In this document: piece by piece, positions 54,845 to 64,000 of the stretch
Numbering within the stretch: position 1 is the stretch's first letter
How the letters are laid out: every line of letters starts with the position of its first letter
Assembly (NCBI GenBank): GCA_032718565.1
Contig: JAVGVS010000830.1
Span: 19,869 to 83,868, forward strand
Direction of reading: 5' to 3'
DNA: 64,000 nt
From: Distichodus sexfasciatus
Lineage: Eukaryota > Chordata > Actinopteri > Characiformes > Distichodontidae
Notes under the pieces: generated by a model
What the model saw: only the letters and a program-made list of their open reading frames with translations
Told to the model about the DNA's origin: nothing
Database searches by the model: none
Position numbers and translations under genes: made by a program

Positions 54845-56330
54845 AATTCTTAATTCGAATAAAGCCCTCAGCACTTCAGGTCACTGTAGTGACAGACCTC
54901 ATATGAAGATTTTCTCTGGCGTTTATGAATAAATTAAACATGAAAGTAGCACTTTCAGCATTTATTTGTTCATCTTCGTCAGGTTTGATATAGGATAAAA
55001 TCCCTACATTAGTTAAGGCCATCACCAAACCACTGCAGGTCACTTCAGTAGCTAGTATACTATGTCTATACCTCATATGAAGATTTTTTACTGTGGCATT
55101 AGGAATAATTTCAAATAAAATAAAGCACTTTCAGCATTTATTCGTTCATGTTTGTCATTTTTCATATAGGATGAAATCCCTAAATTAGTTAAGGTCATCA
55201 CCAAACCATGACAGGTTACTTCAGTAGCTATCACACTATGTCAATATGGAGATTTATTACTGTGGAGGAATAATTTAAAAATAAAATCAGCACATTCAGC
55301 ATTTATTTGGTCATGTTTGTCATGTTTGACAAAATCCCTAAATTAGTTAAGGCCATCGCTAAACCACTGCAGGTCACTTCAGTAGCTATTATACTATGTT
55401 TATACCTGATATGGAGATTTTTTACTGTGGCATTTAGGAATAATTTAAAAATAAAAGCAGCACTTTCACCATTTATTTGGTCATGTTTGACATAGGATAA
55501 AATCCCTAAATTAGTTAAGGCCATCTCCAAACCACTGCAGTCCACTTCAGTAGCTATCAGTAGCTATGTCTATACGTGAAGTGGAGTTTTTTTACTGTGG
55601 CATTTATGAATAATTTAAAAATAAAAACAGCACTTGCAGCATTTTTTTTTGTTCATCTTCGTCATGTTTGATAGAGGATAAAATCCCTAAATTAGTTAAG
55701 GCCATCACCAAACTACTGCAGTCCACTTCAGTAGCTATCACCTTATGTCTATACCTGAAATGGAGATTTTTTACTGTGACATTTAGGAATAATTTAAAAA
55801 TAGAATCAGCACTTTCAGCATTTATTTGTTCATCTTCGTCATGTTTGACGTAGGATAAAATCCCTAAATTAGTTAAGGCCATCATCAGACCATGACATGT
55901 CACTTCCGTACCTATCATACTATTTCCAGACCTCATATGGAATTTTTTTACTGTGGCATTTAGAAAGAATTTAAAACTGAAATCAGCACTTTCAGCATTT
56001 ATTTTTTCATGTTTGTCATGTTTGACATAGGATAAAATCCCTAACTTAGTTAAAGCCATCACCAAACCATGATGGGTTACTTCAGCAGCTATTATTCGAT
56101 ATCGAAATCTGATATGGAGATTTTTTACTGTGGCATTTAGGAATAATTTAAAAATAAAATCAGCACTTTCTACATTTATTTGTTCATCTTTGTCATGTTT
56201 GACATAGCATGAAATCCCTAAATGAATTAAGGCCATCACCAAACCACTGTAGGTCACTTCAGTAGCTATTATACTATGTCTATACTATGTCTGACATGGA
56301 GTTCTTTACTGTGGTGTTTAGGAATTAATT
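54845..56330 (-). repeat. 177-bp tandem array, left arm
   Basis: About eight to nine units, marked by TTAAGGCCATCACCAAACCA at about 55016, 55190, 55347, 55516, 55697, 55875, 56050 and 56228. On the minus strand units translate to a 59-residue repeat (GLVMALTNLGILSYVKHD, AESADFIFKLFLNATVK). Four consecutive units are open at 55604-56257, and two at 55303-55545. Confidence 0.85.
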
Positions 56331-56692
56331 AAACATGAAATCATGTTTAATTTATTAAACACTTTCAGCATTCATTCTCTCCTCACCCTAACCCCCACAG
56401 TTTGTCCACCTCATCACTGAACAAGACATCTACAGACTTTTTAAAAATACGTCTTCAGCTAGGCTGCAGATTCTGACCATTTTCTTGTTCCAGTTAAGGA
56501 AAGGGATAACTGGAATTATTGATGTATTTCAGAAATTCCTATTTTGAGCTTTAAGGTTCATGCTGTAATATATTGCAAAGTTGATCATATTTTTGGAAGA
56601 GAGTTTAAGCAATTGTACTCATTCTCTCAAATACAAAGAAGAACTACGGTTACATTAACAAAGCACAATAATCAATATTATGACCAATAATA
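56331..56692. repeat. Unique inner segment of the left arm
   Basis: Not part of the 177-bp array. Its inverse copy is at 56917-57255. Shared words include GTCCACCTCATCACTGAACA, CCAGTTAAGGAA and TTTGAGCTTTAAGGTTCATG. The two copies differ by scattered substitutions. Confidence 0.8.
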
Positions 56693-56916
56693 CACAGTCC
56701 ATTTTTATAGGAATAACAATAAAAAAAATAAAAACATAAAATATTTATTTAAAAATCTGGATTATTATCTCCAACATTTAGAATTTGAACTGTGGAATAT
56801 ATCAAGTCAAGTCAAGTCAAATTAAAAAGAGCTTTATTGTCATTAACAATTCTACAATATAAATAAACATATATAAGCAAACAAACTATAAAAGTACACA
56901 AACTATGAGCTTTTTT
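56693..56916. other. Palindrome spacer with LINE 3' end
   Basis: Contains CAAGTCAAGTCAAGTCAAAT followed by AGAGCTTTATTGTCATT, a Rex1/L2-type 3' tail in reverse orientation. No coding sequence. Confidence 0.65.
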
Positions 56917-57255
56917 TATTATTGGTCATAACATTGATAATTGTGCTTTGGTAATGCAACCTCAGTTCTTCTTTGTGTTTGTTATGACAGAATGAGTACA
57001 ATTGCTTAAACTCGGGTTTAAGCAATTTCCAAAAATATGATCAGCTTTGCAATATTACAGCATGAACCTTAAAGCTCAAAATAGGAATTTCTGAAAATAC
57101 ATCAATAATTCCAGTTATCCCCTTCCTTAACTGGAACAAGAAAATGGTCAGAACCTGCAGCCTAGCTGAAGATGTATTTTTTAAAAGTCTGTAGATGTCT
57201 TGTTCAGTGATGAGGTGGACAAACTGTGGGGGTTAAGGTTAGGAGAGAATGAATG
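56917..57255. repeat. Unique inner segment of the right arm
   Basis: Inverse copy of 56331-56692 (TTATTGGTCATAACATTGAT ... GATGAGGTGGACAAACTGTG). Confidence 0.8.
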
Positions 57256-58800
57256 CTGAAAGTATTAGTGTTTATTTAATAAATACCACAGTAAAGAACT
57301 CCATGTCAGGTACAGACATAGTATAATAGCTGCTGAAGTAACCCGTCATGGTTTGGTGATGACCTTAACTAATTTAGGGATTTCATCCTATATGAAAAAT
57401 GACAAACATGACCAAATAAATGCAGAAAGTGCTGATTTTATTTTTTAATTATTCCTAAATGCCACAGTAAAAAATCTCCATATGAGGTATAGACATAGTA
57501 TACTAGCTACTGAAGTGACCTGCAGTGGTTTGGTGATGGCCTTAACTAATTTAGGGATTTTATCCTATGTCAAACATAACAAAGATGAACAAATGAATGC
57601 AGAAAGTGCTGATTTTATTTTTTAAATTATTCCGAAATGCCACAGTAAAAAAACTCCATATCAGGTATTGACATAGTGTGATAGCTACTGAAGTGGTCTG
57701 CTGTGGTTTGGTGATGGCTTTAATTCATTTAGGGATTTTATCCTATGTCAAACATGACAAAGATGAAAAAAAAAATGCTGAAAGTGCTGATTTTATTTTT
57801 GAATTACGCCTAAATGCCACAGTAAAAAAAAAATCTATATTAGGTATGGAAATAGTATGATAGGTACTGAGGTAATCTGTCATGGTTTGGAGGTGGTCTT
57901 AATTCATTTAAGGATTTTATCCTATGTCAAACCTACCAAAGATGAACACATGAATGCTGAAAGTGCTGATTTTATTTTTAAATTATTCCTAAATGCCACA
58001 GTAAAAAATTTCCATATGAAGTACAGACATAGTATGGTAGCTACTGAAGTGATCTGCATTGGTTTGGTGATGGCCTTAATTCATTTAGGGATTTTATCCT
58101 ATGTCAAACTTGCCAAAGATGAACAAATGAATGCTGAAAGTGCTGATTTTATTTTTAAGTTATTTCAAAATGCTACAGTAAAAAAGTTCCATATTAGGTA
58201 TGTAAATAGTATGATAGCTACTGAAGTGACCTGCAGTGGTTTGGTAATGGCTTTAAATCATTTAAGGATTTTATCCTATGTCAAACATGACAATGATGAA
58301 AATAAATGCTGAAAGTGCTGTTTTTATTTTTAAATTATTCCTAAATGCCACAGTAAAAATATTCCATATCAGGTACAGCCATAGTATGATCGCTGCTGAA
58401 GTGATCTCCTGTGGTTTGATGATTGCCTTATTTCATTTAAGGATTTTATTGTTTGTCAAACATGACAAAGACGAATAAATAAATTCTGAAAGTGCTGATT
58501 TTTTTTATTCCTAAATGCCACAGTATAAAATCTCCATATGATTTACAGACATAGTATGATAGCTACTGAAGTGAATTGCAGTGGTTTGGTGATGACCTTA
58601 ATTCATTTAAAGACTATTCAATTCCAAATAAGGACACATGTAAACAAGTGAATGCTTAATGTACTGATTTCATTTTTAATTTTTGCTTAAATGCCACAGT
58701 AAAAAATCTCTTTATCAGGTACTGTCATAGTATGATAGCTTTTGAAGTGATCTCCTATGGTTTAGTGATAGCCTTATTTCATTTAAGGATTTTATTGTCC
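57256..58800 (+). repeat. 177-bp tandem array, right arm
   Basis: About nine units at 166-179-bp spacing (anchors near 57357, 57536, 57714, 57892, 58071, 58248, 58424, 58590, 58765). On the plus strand the 59-residue repeat is open over 57857-58312 (two and a half units) and partly at 57678-57860 and 58278-58478. Interrupted at about 58800 by the RTE insertion; further units follow at 61930-62041 and 62395-62680. Confidence 0.85.
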
Positions 58801-58801
58801 A

Positions 58802-61800
58802 TCCATCCATCCATTTGCTACCGCTGTTCCGAGTCGGGTCGCGGGGGCAGCAACCTAAGCAGGGAAACCCAGACTTCCCTCTCACCTGCCACTTCGTCCA
58901 GCTCTTCTGGGGGAATCCCAAGGCGTTCCCAGGCCAGCCGAGAGATATAATCTCTCCAGCGTGTCCTGGGTCTTCCCCGGGGCCTCCTCCCAGTGGGACA
59001 TGCCCGGAACACCTCCCCAGGGAGGCGTCCAGGAGGCATCCTAACCAGATGCCCGAGCCACCTCATCTGGCTCCTCTCGATGCGGAGGAGCAGCGGTTCT
59101 ACTCTGAGTCCCCCTCGAATGGCTGAACTTCTCACCCTATCTCTAAGGGAGAGCCCAGCCACCCTATGGAGGAAACTCATTTCGGCCGCTTGTATTCGCG
59201 ATCTCGTTCTTTCGGTCACTACCCACAACTCATGACCATAGGTGAGGGTAGGAACGTAGATCGACTGGTAAATTGAGAGCTTTGCCTTCTGGCTCAGCTC
59301 CTTCTTCACCATGACAGGCCGGTGCAGCGCCCGCATCACTGCTGACGCCGCACCGATCTGCCTGTCGATCTCCCGCTCCATCCGTCCCTCACTCGTGAAC
59401 AAGACCCCGAGATACTTAAACTCCTCCACTTGGGGAAGGATCCCCTCCCCGACCCGGAGAGAGCACACCACCCTTTTCCGGCTGAGGACCGTGGCCTCGG
59501 ATTTGGAGGTGCTGATCTTCATCCCAACCGCTTCACACTCGGCTGCGAACTGCTCCAGTGAGAGCTGGAGGTCTCGATCTGATGAAGCCAACAGGACCAC
59601 ATCATCTGCAAAAAGCAGAGACCTGATCCTGAGGTCACCAAACCGGACACCCTCAACGCCCTGGCTGCGCCTAGAAATTCTATCCATAAAAGTTATGAAC
59701 AGAATCGGTGACAAAGGGCAGCCCTGGCGGAGCCCAACCCTCACTGAGAACGAGTCCGACTTACTGCCGGCAATGCGGACCAAACTCTGACACCGATCGT
59801 ACAGGGACCGCACAGCCTTTATAAGGCGGCCCGGCACCCCGTACTCCCGGGGCACTCCCCACAGAACTCCCCGAGGAACACGGTCGAATGCCTTCTCCAG
59901 ATCCACAAAACACATGTAGACTGGTTGGGCAAACTCCCATGCACCCTCCAGGACCCTGCTGAGAGTGTAGAGCTGGTCCACTGTTCCACGGCCAGGACGA
60001 AAACCGCACTGCTCCTCCTGAATCCTAGGCTCGACAATCCGGCGGACCCTCCTCTCCAGGACCCCTGAATAGACCTTACCAGGGAGGCTGAGGAGTGTTA
60101 TCCCCCTATAGTTGGAACACACCCTCCGGTCCCCTTTCTTAAAGAGGGGGACCACCACCCCAGTCTGCCAATCCAGAGGCACTGCCCCCGATGTCCATGC
60201 GATGCTGCAGATGCGTGTCAGCCAAGACAGCCCTACAACATCCAGAGCCTTAAGAAACTCCGGGCGAATCTCATCCACCCCCGGGGCCCGGCCACTGAGG
60301 AGCTTTTTAACCACCTCAGCGACCTCTGCCCCAGAGACAGGAGAGTCCGCCCCCAAGTCCCCAGGCTCTGCTTCCACACTGGAAGGCATGTCGGTAGGAT
60401 TGAGGAGGTCTTCAAAGTATTCCCTCCACCGACCCACAACGTCCCTAGTTGAGGTCAGCAGCACACCATCCCCACCATAAATAGTGTTGATGCTGCACTG
60501 CTTTCCCGCCCTAAGACGCCGGATGGTGGACCAGAATCTTTTCGAAGCCGTCCGGAAGTCGTTCTCCATGGCCTCACCGAACTCCTCCCACACCCGAGTT
60601 TTTGCCTCGGCTACCACCGAAGCCGCATTCCGCTTGGCCTGCCGGTACCTATCAGCTGCTTCTGGAGTCCCACAGGCCAAAAAGGCCCGATAGGACTCCT
60701 TCTTCAGCTTGACAGCATCCCTCACCGCCGGTGTCCACCAGCGAGTTCGGGAATTACCGCCACGACAGGCACCGACCACCTTACGGCCACAGCTTTGGTC
60801 AGCTGCCTCAACAATGGAGGCACGGAACATGGCCCATTCGGACTCAATGTCCCCCGCCTCCCTCGGAACATGGGAGAAGCTCTGCCGGAGGTAGGAGTTG
60901 AAGCTCCTTCTGACAGGGGATTCCACCAGACGTTCCCAACAGACCCTCACTATACGCTTGGGCCTGCCAGGCCTGACCAGCTTCCTCCCCCACCAGCGGA
61001 GCCAACCCACCACCAGGTGGTGATCAGTTGACAGCTCCGCCCCTCTCTTCACCCGAGTGTCCAACACATACGGCCGCAAGTCCGATGACACGACCACAAA
61101 GTCGATCATCGAACTGCGGCCTAGGGTGTCCTGGTGCCAAGTGCACACATGGACACCCTTGTGATTGAACATGGTGTTCATAATGGACAATCCATGGCGA
61201 GCACAGAAGTCCAATAACAAAACACCACTCGGGTTCAGGTCGGGGGGGCCGTTCTTCCCAATCACGCCACCCCAGGTCTCACTGTCATTGCCCACGTGGG
61301 CATTGAAGTCCCCCAGCAGAACAAGGGAGTCTCCAGAAGGAGCGCTCTCCAACACCCCTTCCACAGACTCCAAAAAGGGTGGGTATTCTGAACTGCTGTT
61401 TGGCGCATAAGCGCAAACAACAGTCAGCACCCGTCCACCCACCCGAAGGCGAAGGGAGGCTACCCTCTCGTCCACCGGGGTAAACCCCAATGTACAGGCA
61501 CCCAGCCGGGGGGCAATAAATATGCCCACACCTGCTCGGCGCCTCTCCCCGTGAGCAACTCTAGAATGGAAGAGGGTCCAACCCCTCTCAAGGAAACTGG
61601 TTCCAGAGCCCAAGCCATGTGTCGAGGTGAGCCCGACTATATCTAGCCCGAACCTCTCAACCTCGCACACCAGCTCAGGCTCCTTCCCCGCCAGCGAGGT
61701 GACATTCCATGTCCCAAGAGCTAGCTTCTGTAGCCGAGGATCGGACTGCCAAGGCCCCCGCCTTCGGCCACCGCCCAACTCACACTGCACCCGACCCCTC

Positions 61801-61929
61801 TGGCCCCTCCTACAGGTGGTGAGCCCATTGGAGGGGAGACCCATGTTCCTTCTTCGGGCTGTGCCCAACCAGGCCCCATGGGTGCAGGCCTGGCCACCAG
61901 GCGCTCGCCATCGAGCCCCACCCCCAGGA
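58802..61929 (-). mobile_element. RTE-clade LINE, nearly intact
   Basis: A 3.1-kb element with a single long ORF, ending on the plus-strand left side in CCATCCATCCAT (a GGATGG-type 3' tail). It is inserted in a 177-bp unit. TTTATTGT occurs on both sides (about 58794-58801 and 61930-61937), consistent with an 8-bp target duplication. Its intact frame and clean ends make it the youngest autonomous-type element here. Confidence 0.85.
58818..61926 (-). CDS. RTE-clade endonuclease/reverse transcriptase
   Basis: An uninterrupted frame of about 1035 codons from about 61926 to the TAG at 58818. The first internal Met is at 61844. The endonuclease shows LALGTWNVTSL, VGLTSTHGLGSGT (where most APE endonucleases have a QE), VCAYAPNSSSEYPPF, VLLGDFNAHVGND and STDHHLVVGW. 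RT shows LLSGRAPGVDEIRPEFL, CSNYRGITLLSLPGK, FVDLEKAFDRVPRG, VGLRQGCPLSPILF and the intact LLFADDVVLLASS. The C-terminal region ends RPRGRPRTRWRDYISRLAWE then LLRLLPPRPDSEQR. The frame stays open into flanking DNA to 62252 by chance. No disabling change is visible, so the enzyme may be functional, but expression is unknown. Confidence 0.85.
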
Positions 61930-62041
61930 TTGTATTTATTGTATGATGAACAAATGAATGCTGAAAGTGCTGATTTTATTTTTAAATTCTTCCTAAATGC
62001 TACAGTAAAAAAAATCCATATTAGGTATGGAAATAGTATGG

Positions 62042-62394
62042 TGTCAAAGTCAAAGTAAACTTTGTCATCTCTGCTATATACTGTACAGATACATAGAGAG
62101 ATGAGACGGCTCCAGGTTATTTTCAGTGCAGAGAACAAAGAACAACAGAACAGAGAACAAATAGGCAGTGGCACAAATAGGCACATGGCATAAACAATAA
62201 ATAAGTAGAAATACAAAATATACATTAAAAATATACATTTTAAACTAGCCAATGAGTTTTAAATATAATTTGAATCTAGAAATAGAAATAGAGGTAGAAT
62301 TGAGAAAAGTCAGGATGCAGTATTACCTACAGGTGGAAATTGACATTTTACACTGGATGCGCAAGAGGTAGAAGGTTATATTATGACAAAAACT
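62042..62394 (-). mobile_element. Rex1-like LINE 3' UTR fragment
   Basis: Starts GTCAAAGTCAAAGTAAACTT and matches 20358-20860 with internal loss (GATACATAGAGAGATGAGA, AGGCAGTGGCACAA). This is a 5'-truncated insertion into a 177-bp unit between ATAGTATG and CTACTGAAGTGACC. Confidence 0.85.
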
Positions 62395-62689
62395 ATATCT
62401 ACTGAAGTGACCTGTGATGGTTTGGATGGCATTGTTTAATTTAATGACTTTATTCTAGCTCAAAAATGAGACATGTAAACAGATAAATGCTCAAAGTGCT
62501 GCTGTTTAATTTATTCATAAACGCCAGAGTAAATCTTCAAATGAGGTCTGTTAGTAGAGTGACCTGAAGTGGTGATGGCTTTATTTGAATTAAGAATTTT
62601 ACTGTCTTTCCAAAACTGCACATGTAACAACACAAATTAACATTGCTTATTTCATTTGTTGTACATTAAAGTCTGGAACTGTATGCAAA

Positions 62690-62945
62690 TATAAATAAGA
62701 GTTTCATTCCAATTTGAGGTGTTTTTTTTTCTATGAAAAATTTAGCCCACTTTGGGCCCATGTTGTGTCCATGCTTTGTCTGTGCATGGTTTGCCCATTT
62801 GTAGCCCACTTATATTAATATGGTTTGCCCACATGGGCCCCAACACCAGCCTCCCTAAAAGCCCAACCTAAGCCCATGCCCACTTGTCGCCCACCTAACC
62901 CAACCAAAGCCCATGTGGGCCGCACTTGAACGTGTTGCTGAGACA
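62690..62945. repeat. GGGCCCATG-type low-copy repeat
   Basis: Bases about 62750-62925 contain recurring GCCCATGTGGGC, TTTGCCCAC and AAGCCCA words with no fixed period. A degenerate minisatellite-like stretch. Confidence 0.55.
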
Positions 62946-62949
62946 TAGC

Positions 62950-63455
62950 AAACATGTAGAAAATGAGTTTTCTCAACCATAACGTCTTGTTTATGCAGTT
63001 TTATAACATTTGTGCTTAAGGGAACTGCTTTCTGGCGTTCTGCTGCTTCCCTGCTGATGAATAATGGTTTTAGGACATAAGGAGTGAGTGAAACACATAT
63101 TTGGAGCTTGAGAAGAACATTTATCATAACTCACTTCTGAATGAAAAAACACTTCTGCCTTGTTCTCAACTCTGTTTTATGACATATAATGGAAAGAATT
63201 TGCATTTGGTATCGCAGGGAAAAAGAAAAAAAAAACTTTAAACAATAAGCAAAGTATTTCAACATGTAATTACACTCCAAATATGTAGAAAATGAGTATT
63301 CTCAGTCTTAACATCTTGTTTTTGCAATTTTATAACATTTCTGCTTAAAGGAATTATTTTCAGGCGTTCTCCTGATTCCCTGCTGCAAAATTGCTAAGAG
63401 CAGTCTTAGAGCATAAGGAATGAGTGAAAGGCATATTTGGAGCAGGAGAAGAACA
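62950..63455. repeat. Diverged direct duplication
   Basis: Bases about 62955-63125 and 63283-63455 are about 75-80 percent similar: TAGAAAATGAG(T)TTCTCA, CTTGTTT(A/T)TGCA(G/A)TTTTATA, GGAATGAGTGAAA and CATATTTGGAGC. The spacing is about 328 bp. No coding. Confidence 0.75.
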
Positions 63456-63505
63456 GTCCTGTAATTTGAAGGTCATGAGTTCGATCCTCACGTGGGGCAT
63501 TTTGT
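63455..63505 (+). repeat. tRNA-derived SINE remnant (B box)
   Basis: GAAGGTCATGAGTTCGATCC followed by TCACGTGGGGCA resembles the T-arm and B box of a tRNA-related SINE. No A box or cloverleaf precedes it, so this is not a tRNA gene. Confidence 0.45.
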
Positions 63506-64000
63506 TTTATTTTTTTTAAAGAGTCACCAATATCTCATCAAGTTGGGTCTAGTGTGTATTTTGCTAACTGAGGTCTAGCCAGTTTTGCATTTAGATGTGG
63601 TGACTGTAATTACAGACAATATGCATTTTTGATGGGGCACAACTATTGCTTTATTATCTCATTTACAGTAGCTTTCAAAGTAAAGCGCATAAATTCAAAA
63701 CAGGCGAACGTGATTACACTACAGAAACCACATAATGCTACAGCAAACCATGATGTCTGTGCTTAAACAAAATCACAAAAACACAAAAAGAATTAAGCAC
63801 CTTTAAAGGTCAATTCTCAGATCTTTCTCGGCAGCAAAAACTAACCCCAACACATGGAGAATCACGAATTGCTGAGCAAGAGACAGAGCAAAATTAAGGA
63901 CACAAATCCCAATCTAAAGGAAATGTTCAAATAAACTACAAATCAACTAAATATAATCTCCTATGAAAGGTCCATTCCTAGATAATTGTTAAAATCAAAA
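63506..64000. other. Unassigned terminal stretch
   Basis: AT-rich, no gene or clear repeat. Confidence 0.5.

Larger units (their letters stand above)
54753..62689. mobile_element. Giant foldback element: imperfect palindrome of 177-bp repeats
   Basis: The left arm 54753-56692 is the inverse of the right arm 56917-62689, once the RTE (about 58802-61929) and the Rex1 tail (about 62042-62394) are discounted. Outermost match: TTTGCATAC (54753) to GTATGCAAA (62689), with TTGTACATTAAA just inside. Innermost match: TATGACCAATAATA to TATTATTGGTCATA. The spacer is 224 bp. Outside its innermost part, each arm consists mainly of tandem 177-bp units. Without the later insertions the element is about 4.5 kb. 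It resembles foldback transposons in design, but no transposase gene is visible. Confidence 0.75.

Noticed and set aside
54753..58800. CRISPR-like array in the regularly spaced repeats
   Set aside because: Repeats are 177 bp, contiguous without unique spacers, in an evidently eukaryotic sequence.
61927..62252. Extension of the RTE reading frame upstream of the element
   Set aside because: Codons beyond about 61926 come from the 177-bp repeat and a Rex1 3' UTR, so the openness is accidental.
63455..63505. Possible tRNA gene
   Set aside because: Only a B-box and T-arm-like part is present. There is no acceptor stem, anticodon arm or A box.

Overview
This window looks like nuclear DNA from a ray-finned fish. 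The main evidence is its mix of transposable elements: Rex1-like, L2-like, L1/Tx1-like and RTE LINEs, Ty3/Gypsy chromovirus and BEL/Pao LTR elements, hAT-like and EnSpm-like transposase relics, and GCTAGCAT-type minisatellites. An otophysan fish is plausible but not provable from this sequence. I see no bacterial operons, CRISPR arrays, rRNA genes or intact tRNA genes. Almost every long reading frame belongs to a mobile element. The only convincing non-transposon gene is a chain of four phase-compatible coiled-coil exons on the minus strand at 3768-5026.

Layout. 1-2.0 kb: Rex1-like relic, a GCTAGCAT minisatellite and a tandem duplication. 3.7-5.0 kb: the coiled-coil gene fragment. 5.9-14.9 kb: a proline-rich 30-bp-period repeat ORF followed by an LTR, and this LTR is split by a 6.9-kb L1-like element with a 12-bp target-site duplication. 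14.9-24.2 kb: Rex1 and L2 relics, including an L2 copy split by a 3.2-kb Rex1 copy in the opposite orientation. 24.2-27.1 kb: a Gypsy pol fragment abutting a BEL/Pao pol fragment. 28.1-28.8 kb: a foldback element. 29.9-31.3 kb: a second LTR followed by 30-33-bp repeats. 32.0-36.1 kb: a complete but disabled Gypsy chromovirus with 410-bp LTRs and a CACAG target duplication. 36.5-39.4 kb: a long L2 copy. 41.1-41.8 kb: a DUF4806 gene relic. 42.2-44.0 kb: Rex1 pieces in both orientations. 44.0-48.0 kb: EnSpm-like and multi-exon hAT-like transposase pseudogenes. 48.4-48.9 kb: GATA microsatellite and minisatellite. 49.2-52.65 kb: a BEL element reduced to gag plus the end of pol. 52.7-53.9 kb: an L1 3' UTR copy.

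54.75-62.69 kb: an approximately 7.9-kb imperfect palindrome whose arms are arrays of a 177-bp unit. It was later interrupted by a nearly intact RTE LINE and a Rex1 tail. This is the strongest candidate for something undescribed. Each 177-bp unit encodes a recurring 59-residue peptide that reads outward from the centre on both arms. The final 1.3 kb holds a diverged direct duplication and a SINE-like B-box.

The genes do not form a pathway. The window is a layered record of insertions, and much of its value lies in their relative order: L1 into LTR, Rex1 into L2, Gypsy into an older repeat, RTE and Rex1 into the foldback, and BEL into a Rex1 LINE.
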